DNA from: DASUTB01 sp036374835
GTDB taxonomy: Bacteria > Actinomycetota > Actinomycetes > Jiangellales > Jiangellaceae
Direction of reading: 5' to 3'
Assembly: GCA_036374835.1 (NCBI GenBank)
Contig: DASUTB010000026.1
Span: 1 to 21,782 of the forward strand
DNA length: 21,782 nt
The notes under the pieces are model-generated. The model saw only the letters and a list, made by a program, of their open reading frames with translations. It was not told the origin of the DNA and made no database searches. Of this stretch, positions 15,165 through 21,782 are shown one piece after another; the first letter of the stretch is position 1; every line of letters begins with the position of its first letter. Both the position numbers and the translations under genes were made by a program.

Positions 15165-15509
15165 ATGACCACAGTAGCGGTGTCCGCTCTACTCGCCGTT
15201 CTCGTCGCGGCCGCGGCAATCAGCAAACTCTCGCATCAGCCCCGGGTAGTGGAAAGCTACCGCCGCGCGGGCATTCCGGAGACCTGGCTCAATCCGCTCG
15301 CCGCGATTCTGCTGGCCGGCGCGGCCGGCCTCGTCCTCGGCCTGTGGTGGCCGCCGATCGGAGCCGCGGCCGCCGCCGGACTCACCGGATACTTCGCCGG
15401 TGCCGTCATCGCGCATGTCCGGGCCGGCGACACCGGCCGGCTACTCACACCGATCGGCTTCGGCGCGCTCGCCGCCGCGACCCTCGTTCTCCAGTTGTCC
15501 ACAGGGTGA
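15165..15509 (+). CDS. Small DoxX-like integral membrane protein
   Basis: This 114-residue hydrophobic protein has four likely membrane helices, at about residues 3–20, 43–62, 65–85 and 92–112. The motif ISKLSHQPRVVESYRRAGIP after helix 1 matches the DoxX/DoxX-like group, in which a KL segment is followed by a short amphipathic stretch. Family members are linked to redox or membrane stress, but the biochemical role is not established. The ATG at 15165 has no ribosome binding site and a -10 six bases upstream. The gene is divergent from tetR2, a common arrangement for regulated DoxX-like genes. It ends 3 bp from the stop of the convergent ppx/gppA gene. Confidence 0.85.
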   Translation: MTTVAVSALLAVLVAAAAISKLSHQPRVVESYRRAGIPETWLNPLAAILLAGAAGLVLGLWWPPIGAAAAAGLTGYFAGAVIAHVRAGDTGRLLTPIGFGALAAATLVLQLSTG

Positions 15510-15512
15510 GAA

Positions 15513-16442
15513 TCACGTGACCAGCGAGCGGGCGATTCCGTCCAGAATGTCGTGCTCGCTGATCACCACCTCGGCTGCACCGGTCCGTTCGACGATGCAA
15601 CGCAAGATCAGCGAGCCCGCACCGATCACGTCGAGCCGTCCAGGATGGATCACCGTGATCCCCGCCCGTTCTTGGTGCGTGGACGTCAGCAGCCGCTCAC
15701 TGATCTCGGCGGCTGCTCGCGGCGGAACACGACAGTGGTGGACGACGTCCGGATCGTACGTTTCGAGACCGGCGTGGATTGCCCCGATGGTCGTCGCGGT
15801 TCCGGCGACCGCCACCACGGAGCCGGCCAAGGTGAGCTCGACGGTCGCAGCCACCGTGTCGAGGGCCGCGTCGATGTCGCTGGCCGCGCGGGCGATCTGC
15901 GCCGCGGTCGGCGGATCGTCCGCGAAGTGCCGTTCGGTCAGCCGAACGCTGCCGATGTCGACGCTGCGGGCTGCGGTCACGTCGCCGTCACCGAGCACGA
16001 ACTCCGTGGATCCGCCACCGATGTCCACGACCAGATACGGGGGACGGACGTCCGCGGGCAGGCCGCCCGTCGCACCGATGTACGACAAGGAGGCCTCCTC
16101 GTCACCCGTGATCACCTCCGGTTCGACACCGAGCAACCCCTGGACGCCGTCGATTAGCTCGGAGCGGTTCGCGGCATCGCGAGTCGCGCTAGTGGCCACC
16201 ATTCGCACCCGGGACACACCGAGCTCAGTGATGCGCTCGGCGTAATCCCGCGTTACCGCGAGCGTGCGTCGCAGCGCGGCGGGGTCGAAGCGTCCCGTCC
16301 GGTCGACACCCTGGCCGAGCCGCACGATCTCCTGCCGACGGTCCACGTCGGTCGCCGTGCGCGCATCGGGGTCGACGTCGGCGATGAGCAGCCGGATCGT
16401 ATTCGTGCCGCAGTCGATGGCTGCGACGCGGCGCGCTGTCAC
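15513..16442 (-). CDS. ppx: Ppx/GppA family exopolyphosphatase
   Basis: This 309-residue protein belongs to the ASKHA-fold Ppx/GppA phosphatases, which hydrolyse polyphosphate or pppGpp. AIDCGTNTIRLLIAD (8–22) is phosphate loop 1. ITGDEEASLSYIGA contains the conserved acidic pair, VVDIGGGSTEFVLGD is phosphate loop 2, and VAVAGTATTIGAI is the adenosine-type motif. It is the short, two-domain form typical of actinobacteria, without the C-terminal HD domain of E. coli Ppx. The GTG at 16442 overlaps the DUF501 stop (GTGA). It is the last gene of the eno–ftsB–DUF501–ppx block. Whether polyphosphate or pppGpp is preferred cannot be told. Confidence 0.93.
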   Translation of the reverse strand: MTARRVAAIDCGTNTIRLLIADVDPDARTATDVDRRQEIVRLGQGVDRTGRFDPAALRRTLAVTRDYAERITELGVSRVRMVATSATRDAANRSELIDGVQGLLGVEPEVITGDEEASLSYIGATGGLPADVRPPYLVVDIGGGSTEFVLGDGDVTAARSVDIGSVRLTERHFADDPPTAAQIARAASDIDAALDTVAATVELTLAGSVVAVAGTATTIGAIHAGLETYDPDVVHHCRVPPRAAAEISERLLTSTHQERAGITVIHPGRLDVIGAGSLILRCIVERTGAAEVVISEHDILDGIARSLVT

Positions 16443-16939
16443 ACCTCACCCACGCACGGGCCGGACGCCCACCACTCCGGAAGAGCGTCCAGCGCATCGT
16501 CGCCGATCGGGTTGACACCCCGGCCCGCCGCCAGCGAATGCGCCACGGCGACGTGCAGGCACTTCACCCGGTCGGGCATGCCGCCGGCGGACACCCCGGC
16601 GATCTCCGGCACATCGCCAAGCGCCGCGCGGCGCCGCAGGTAGTCCTCGTGCGCGGCGGCATAGCCGGCCGCGAGCTCGGCGTCCTCGGCGAGTCGATCG
16701 GTCAGCTCGCGCATCATCCCGGACGCTTCGAGGGTGGAGACCGCACTCGTCGCGCGCGGGCACGTCAGGTAGTAGGTGGTCGGGAACGGCGTTCCATCCG
16801 GGAGCCGTGGCTCGGTCTCCACGACGTCGGGCAACCCGCACGGGCAGCGGTGCGCGATCGACGCGACGCCGCGCGCCGGACGACCGAGCTGCTTCGAGAT
16901 CACCGCGATGTCCTCGTCGGTCGGCGTCTCCCCACTCAT
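16439..16939 (-). CDS. DUF501 family protein
   Basis: This 166-residue soluble protein is recognisable as the DUF501 family found next to ftsB/divIC and ppx in actinobacteria. Visible family segments are VISKQLGRPARGVASIAHRCPCGLPDVVETEPRLPDGTPFPTTYYLTCPRAT and GVSAGGMPDRVKCLHVAVAHSLAAGRGVNPIGD. The C32/C34/C60 and C128 cysteines and H30, H130 and H135 look like a possible metal site, though this is inference. The ATG at 16939 has GGGGGAGG about nine bases upstream. Directly before that ribosome binding site lies the 49-bp palindrome. It overlaps ppx by 4 bp. Its conserved position suggests a link to division or phosphate metabolism, but the function is unknown. Confidence 0.92.
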   Translation of the reverse strand: MSGETPTDEDIAVISKQLGRPARGVASIAHRCPCGLPDVVETEPRLPDGTPFPTTYYLTCPRATSAVSTLEASGMMRELTDRLAEDAELAAGYAAAHEDYLRRRAALGDVPEIAGVSAGGMPDRVKCLHVAVAHSLAAGRGVNPIGDDALDALPEWWASGPCVGEV

Positions 16940-16957
16940 CGGACCGCACCTCCCCCA

Positions 16958-17006
16958 TGATCACCGGCACTCTTCACATAGATGGTGTGAAAGATGCCGA
17001 TGATCA
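16958..17006. repeat. 49-bp palindromic element, copy 2 (degenerate stem)
   Basis: The arms at 16958–16978 and 16986–17006 pair at 17 of 21 positions around a 7-nt loop. The ends are TGATCA, as in copy 1, and 39 of 49 positions match 12207–12255, with the outer TGATCACCGGCACT arm unchanged. Read on the minus strand, its outermost TGA is the stop codon of the ftsB/divIC-like gene. It lies between that gene and DUF501, just before the DUF501 ribosome binding site. Confidence 0.85.
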
Positions 17007-17549
17007 CGGGGACTCGCTCGGGTCGTCGGCCGCGCGGACGGACGTCCACAACCGGTCGTACCACGTGGCGTCCGGAGCGACCGGCAGTCCGTCCGGTCCC
17101 ATCTCCGGCTCCGGCTCGGGCTCGGCGGCCACGATAAAGCCGACCTCGCCCGGCATGACATAGGCAAGCCGTTCGCGGGCCTGGGCGCGCACATATTCTG
17201 GGTCGTCCCACAACCGGAGCTCGGCCTCGAGATCCTCTACGTTCTCCTCGAGCCGTTCGGTCTCCTCGCGCAAGGCCTCCCGCTCCTGGTGCTGGTCGTA
17301 CCAGGCGCGCAGCGGGTAGGCGTAGGACACGGCCAGCATTCCGAGCACAAGCGCCAGGATCGCGGCCCGCCCGGTCAGCGACGCACGAAGCGGCTGGCGG
17401 ACGGTAGGGCCCGGAGTGCTCGATGGGCGCTTGGCCGTCCGGTTCGATGTTGAACGGGCGTTCGCCCTGCCGGGCCGCGCCGCCGGTGGACGCGGCCGAC
17501 CACGCCCCGCACCTGGGCGCGGACCCGGGCCGGGCCGGCGGGCAGCCAT
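17004..17549 (-). CDS. FtsB/DivIC-like septum formation initiator
   Basis: This 181-residue bitopic membrane protein is probably part of the FtsL–FtsQ–DivIC divisome subcomplex. It has a basic, Pro/Arg/Gly-rich cytoplasmic tail (1–58), one transmembrane helix (about 61–80, RAAILALVLGMLAVSYAYPL) and a heptad-like coiled coil (83–113). It then has the family signature WDDPEYVRAQARERLAYVMPGEVGF (114–138), followed by a Glu/Pro-rich C-terminus. The long basic N-terminus is typical of actinobacterial DivIC. The ATG at 17549 is 3 bp after the eno stop. Its TGA stop is supplied by the 49-bp palindrome, so the last few residues (DDPSESP) may have been set by insertion of that element. Confidence 0.92.
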   Translation of the reverse strand: MAARRPGPGPRPGAGRGRPRPPAARPGRANARSTSNRTAKRPSSTPGPTVRQPLRASLTGRAAILALVLGMLAVSYAYPLRAWYDQHQEREALREETERLEENVEDLEAELRLWDDPEYVRAQARERLAYVMPGEVGFIVAAEPEPEPEMGPDGLPVAPDATWYDRLWTSVRAADDPSESP

Positions 17550-17552
17550 ACC

Positions 17553-18842
17553 CTAGTCGCCCCCGTTGCCGAACCGTGGGAACGCGGACGCACCGGCATA
17601 GCGGGCGCCCTCGTCGAGCTCCTCCTCGATGCGCAGGAGCTGGTTGTACTTCGCAACCCGCTCGGACCTGGCCGGCGCACCGGTCTTGATCTGACCGCAG
17701 TTCACCGCGACCGCGAGGTCGGCGATGATCGTGTCCTCGGTCTCACCGGACCGGTGGCTTATCATCGCGCGGTAATCCGAGCGGTGCGCCATCGCCACGG
17801 CGTCGAGCGTCTCGGTGAGGGTGCCGATCTGGTTGACCTTGACCAGTAGCGCGTTGGCCGCGCCCTCGTTGATGCCCCGCTCGAGGCGCTCCGGGTTGGT
17901 GACGAACAGGTCGTCGCCCACGATCTGTACCTTGCCGCCGATCGTCTCGGTCATAGCCGTCCAGCCGGCCCAGTCGTTCTCGTCGAGCGGATCCTCGATC
18001 GACACGAGCGGGTACGCCGCCACGAGTTGCTCGTAGTACTCGGCCATCTGCTCGGCCGTCCGCGTGGAGCCCTCGAATGTGTAGGAGCCGTCGGAGTGGA
18101 ACTCGGTGGCGGCGACGTCGAGCGCGAGTGCGATCTCGCTGCCCAACGTGAACCCGGCATTGCCGACGGCATGGGCGATGAGGTCGAGCGCCTCGCGGTT
18201 GTTCGGCAGATCCGGCGCGAAGCCGCCCTCGTCGCCGAGGCCGGTCGCCAGTCCGCGTTCCTTGAGCACCGACTTGAGTGCGTGGTAGACCTCAGCGCCC
18301 CAGCGCAGCGCTTCCCGATAGGTTGCCGCGCCGATCGGCGCGATCATGAACTCCTGGATGTCGACGTTGCTGTCCGCGTGCGAGCCGCCGTTGAGGATGT
18401 TCATCATCGGCACCGGCAGCAGATGCGCGTTCGGCCCCCCCACGTAGCGGAACAGCGGCAACTCGGCCGACTTGGCCGCGGCCTTGGCCACCGCGAGGGA
18501 CACACCGAGGATCGCGTTGGCGCCGAGCGTCCCCTTGTTGGGGGTGCTGTCGAGGTCGATCATCGCCTGGTCGATCAGCCGCTGGTCGCTGGCGTCGAAG
18601 CCGAGCAGTTCCGGGCCGATGTCGTCGAGCACTCCGGTCACCGCCTTGAGCACGCCCTTGCCGCCGTACCGTGCGGAGTCGCCGTCCCGCAGCTCGACCG
18701 CCTCGTACGCACCGGTTGACGCGCCGCTCGGGACAGCCGCCCGGCTCATCGTTCCGTCGTCGAGCGCTACCTCCACCTCGACCGTGGGATTGCCTCTCGA
18801 GTCGAGAATCTCCCGAGCGCCGACTGCTTCGATCGTTGCCAC
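17553..18842 (-). CDS. eno: Enolase
   Basis: This 429-residue glycolytic enzyme converts 2-phosphoglycerate to phosphoenolpyruvate and has the usual length. Metal ligands D242, E283 (SIEDPLDE) and D310 (GDDLFVTN) are present, as are catalytic E205 (GDEGGFAP) and K335 (LLVKVNQIG). Substrate contacts E164 (DIQEF), S362–S365 (SHRSGETED) and K386 (IKTGAP) are also present. I chose the GTG at 18842, which gives the usual MATIEAVGAREILDSRGNPTVEVEV start with AAGGAG just upstream. The frame remains open for 99 more codons upstream, but nothing there resembles enolase. It is the first gene of the block with ftsB/divIC, DUF501 and ppx, so its promoter is in 18843–18969. Confidence 0.97.
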   Translation of the reverse strand: MATIEAVGAREILDSRGNPTVEVEVALDDGTMSRAAVPSGASTGAYEAVELRDGDSARYGGKGVLKAVTGVLDDIGPELLGFDASDQRLIDQAMIDLDSTPNKGTLGANAILGVSLAVAKAAAKSAELPLFRYVGGPNAHLLPVPMMNILNGGSHADSNVDIQEFMIAPIGAATYREALRWGAEVYHALKSVLKERGLATGLGDEGGFAPDLPNNREALDLIAHAVGNAGFTLGSEIALALDVAATEFHSDGSYTFEGSTRTAEQMAEYYEQLVAAYPLVSIEDPLDENDWAGWTAMTETIGGKVQIVGDDLFVTNPERLERGINEGAANALLVKVNQIGTLTETLDAVAMAHRSDYRAMISHRSGETEDTIIADLAVAVNCGQIKTGAPARSERVAKYNQLLRIEEELDEGARYAGASAFPRFGNGGD

Positions 18843-18969
18843 ATTTCTCCTTGTTCGCACATCAAGCGGGACGGCGCGAGCGGCGGTGCTCGATATGCGC
18901 CGATTACCCGCAAAGCCTATCGCTGCAACGCCGCCCAATCCGGGACCACCCGGCGACACGCCCTGCAGA
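18843..18969 (-). promoter_or_regulatory. Leader and promoter region of eno
   Basis: This 127-bp stretch is the only gene-free DNA upstream of eno apart from the 77-nt repeat. On the minus strand a possible -10 TAGGCT lies about 65 bases before the GTG, but I see no -35 at good spacing. AAGGAG precedes the start. Nothing else recognisable is present. Confidence 0.35.
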
Positions 18970-19046
18970 ATGATCACGTTAAGCTGCGACTCCCCAGCCA
19001 AACGGCTTCTACAGTCTTGCCAAAGCAGGGACAGTCCGCGCAACGG
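18970..19046 (-). repeat. 77-nt dispersed repeat, copy B
   Basis: It matches copy A at 9241–9317 without gaps at 55 of 77 positions, with the strongest match in the first 15 and last 17 bases. It begins 4 bases after the stop of the lipoprotein gene in minus-strand direction, the same placement as copy A. The long stem of copy A is partly decayed: only 8 of 13 arm positions still pair. Confidence 0.65.
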
Positions 19047-19050
19047 CCCG

Positions 19051-19845
19051 TCATAGCACGTCGATCGTGGCCGCGATGTCGTCGAACAGGTCCAACTCGC
19101 TCTCGTCCGCACCGGTGAACGTCGCCCAGCACACGTCATCGTCGGCCAGGAACATGTACTCCACGCCGACGCCCGCGACCTCGGCCATATTGAGCGGATA
19201 GGAGCCTCGTGCCGCAGGGTAGCCGTCCACCGTCGTGCTCTCGACTTCGATGTCCTCGGCGAACCGACCGAACTGGTCCCATATCGCCAGCTCGACCATC
19301 TCCTCGAGGTCGCTCTCCTGCAAAGGTGTGGGCGTCACTCCTGGCTGCCTGCCGATCCTTCCGTCGTTCGGCGCACAGCGCGCATTCATGTTCGCGGCGA
19401 AGCGTTCGGTCATCGTGCTCAAGTCGACGGCCATGACCGCTCCGTCCGAACTCGGGAACATCCCTGTCCACGCCTCGATGAAGGCAGCCTGGCCGTCCGT
19501 GAGATCGAGATTCCCAACAGCCGCCTCGGAGACCGTGCCTGCATCCATCGGAAGTTCGACCCACTCTTCGGGGATCTCCAGCGTGAGCCCCGTCTCCGCC
19601 CCACCGATCGTCGTCGACCCATCGTTGGTCTCCGGTTCGTCGCCGGCGGTTGCCTTGTCACTCGGCTCGGGCTCAGCTTCGCCTTCACCGCCCGGAGTGG
19701 CTACCTCGGTGGGGGTTGGCGCTGGGCCGGCCGTTGGCTGCCCGTCGGCAGCATCGGCCCCATCGTCGACGCTCGAACAGGCGGAAAGAACGGTTGCCAG
19801 GACAAGTCCGGTACAGGCAAAGATATTTCGCAGAGTGTGACGCAC
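19051..19845 (-). CDS. Secreted lipoprotein of unknown function
   Basis: With the GTG at 19845, this is a 264-residue exported lipoprotein. Residues 1–22 form a signal peptide (RHTLRN, then IFACTGLVLATVL), and LSAC places the lipidated cysteine at C23. Residues 24–75 are an extended linker rich in Pro, Glu, Thr, Gly and Ser, typical of proteins spanning the cell wall. The globular part starts at about 80 (GLTLEIPEEWVELPMDAG) and ends YMFLADDDVCWATFTGADESELDLFDDIAATIDVL. The EIPEEWVEL opening resembles small PsbP/LpqN-like lipoprotein domains, but this is a weak impression. GTG 19845 has TAGCAT eight bases upstream; ATG 19872 would add nine residues before the signal peptide and is less likely. 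It is divergent from fumarase and ends beside repeat copy B. Confidence 0.8.
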   Translation of the reverse strand: MRHTLRNIFACTGLVLATVLSACSSVDDGADAADGQPTAGPAPTPTEVATPGGEGEAEPEPSDKATAGDEPETNDGSTTIGGAETGLTLEIPEEWVELPMDAGTVSEAAVGNLDLTDGQAAFIEAWTGMFPSSDGAVMAVDLSTMTERFAANMNARCAPNDGRIGRQPGVTPTPLQESDLEEMVELAIWDQFGRFAEDIEVESTTVDGYPAARGSYPLNMAEVAGVGVEYMFLADDDVCWATFTGADESELDLFDDIAATIDVL

Positions 19846-19913
19846 AGGTGGTGATGCTACCAAAATGGGCATGTGTCGACCGTCTCGCACTCGGTCCGTT
19901 TCCGGCCGCCGCT

Positions 19914-19919
19914 TAGGCT
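19914..19919 (+). promoter_or_regulatory. Possible -10 element of fumarase promoter
   Basis: TAGGCT fits TANNNT and ends seven bases before the fumarase ATG at 19927, with no ribosome binding site between, so a leaderless transcript is likely. It lies within the 81-bp divergent gap shared with the lipoprotein gene. Confidence 0.45.
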
Positions 19920-19926
19920 TGTGGGC

Positions 19927-21588
<1,662 letters not shown>

Positions 21589-21591
21589 CCT

Positions 21592-21702
21592 ATGAGCACC
21601 CGCGACGTCCCCGCCCAGATCGGCGACCTGCCACCGATCGGCCGCCCGGCGAACAGCGCACTGCTGCAAACCGGCATCACCACCCTCACCTTCGCCGACT
21701 GA
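21592..21702 (+). pseudogene. Truncated helix-hairpin-helix-like ORF
   Basis: A 36-codon ORF starts 3 bp after the fumarase stop, with GGAG (21581–21584) upstream. Its product reads STRDVPAQIGDLPPIGRPANSALLQTGITTLTFAD. The segment LPPIGRPANSALLQTGITTL resembles the first half of small helix-hairpin-helix proteins of the type LPxIGxPATRALxxAGITTL. The second half, which normally carries the GVGPKA hairpin, is missing: the frame ends at a TGA, and the downstream bases contain no such segment in any frame I checked. I therefore read it as a remnant, though a short expressed peptide is possible. Confidence 0.45.
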
Positions 21703-21709
21703 CCCCGCA

Positions 21710-21782
21710 GTCAGCCGGTGTGCTGCGCTCGGCCAGGGAACCGTGCCTGGGTGGTCAGCCGGTACTGCGCTCGGCCGTGGAC
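21710..21782. repeat. Direct repeat of about 44-bp period at the window edge
   Basis: GTCAGCCGGT plus CTGCGCTCGGCC occurs at 21710–21734 and again at 21754–21776. The first unit has 3 bases (GTG) between the two blocks and the second has 1 (A). Between the units CCAGG (21733–21737) could pair with CCTGG (21746–21750). The window ends inside the second unit, so more copies may follow. Nothing coding is visible here. Confidence 0.6.

Noticed and set aside
18843..19139. Extended N-terminus for enolase
   Set aside because: The usual enolase start is at GTG 18842 with AAGGAG upstream; the extension covers the promoter and repeat copy B.

Overview
The window is high-GC, tightly packed chromosomal DNA from an actinomycete. 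The signs are GC-rich codons, many GTG starts, 4-bp ATGA/GTGA gene overlaps, starts that look leaderless, and an eno–ftsB/divIC–DUF501–ppx/gppA block of the kind found in Streptomyces and relatives. A Jiangellales- or Propionibacteriales-like host is possible, but I cannot fix the genus. No rRNA, tRNA, CRISPR array, insertion sequence or phage gene is visible, and no gene-free stretch exceeds about 210 bases.

Region 1 (1–6745, plus strand) is a purine/allantoin catabolic operon. It holds the end of the FAD subunit of a xanthine dehydrogenase, the 2Fe-2S subunit, the molybdopterin subunit, a DUF6986 HpcH/malate-synthase-like protein, allantoinase and allantoicase. All are coupled by overlaps or very short gaps. 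The chain covers hypoxanthine/xanthine to urate and allantoin to ureidoglycolate plus urea. Uricase and ureidoglycolate lyase are not in view. The DUF6986 enzyme may handle the glyoxylate end.

Region 2 (6746–9235) holds an FMN azoreductase-like gene, a convergent TetR regulator and a zinc alcohol dehydrogenase. Matching 14-bp palindromes lie before azoR (two) and before tetR (one), so TetR probably controls both and perhaps the adjacent adh.

Region 3 (9236–13664, minus strand) holds a conserved hypothetical gene. It also holds ndh (type II NADH dehydrogenase) followed by an overlapping cfa–ACT-domain–peptide deformylase operon. A perfect Rex-type palindrome sits upstream of ndh, which suggests NADH/NAD+ redox control.

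Region 4 (13665–15509) has tetR2 and a family-5 type uracil-DNA glycosylase gene overlapping by 4 bp, divergent from a small DoxX-like membrane protein gene across a 49-bp promoter region.

Region 5 (15513–18842, minus strand) is eno–ftsB/divIC–DUF501–ppx/gppA: glycolysis, division and polyphosphate/ppGpp metabolism. Region 6 (19051–21782) has a lipoprotein gene divergent from a class I fumarase gene, then a truncated helix-hairpin-helix-like ORF and a direct repeat cut by the window edge.

Two dispersed repeat families stand out. A 49-bp palindrome occurs at 12207 and 16958, each time supplying the TGA stop codon of the upstream gene. A 77-nt element with about 71% ungapped identity occurs at 9241 and 18970, each time a few bases past the stop codon of a minus-strand gene.
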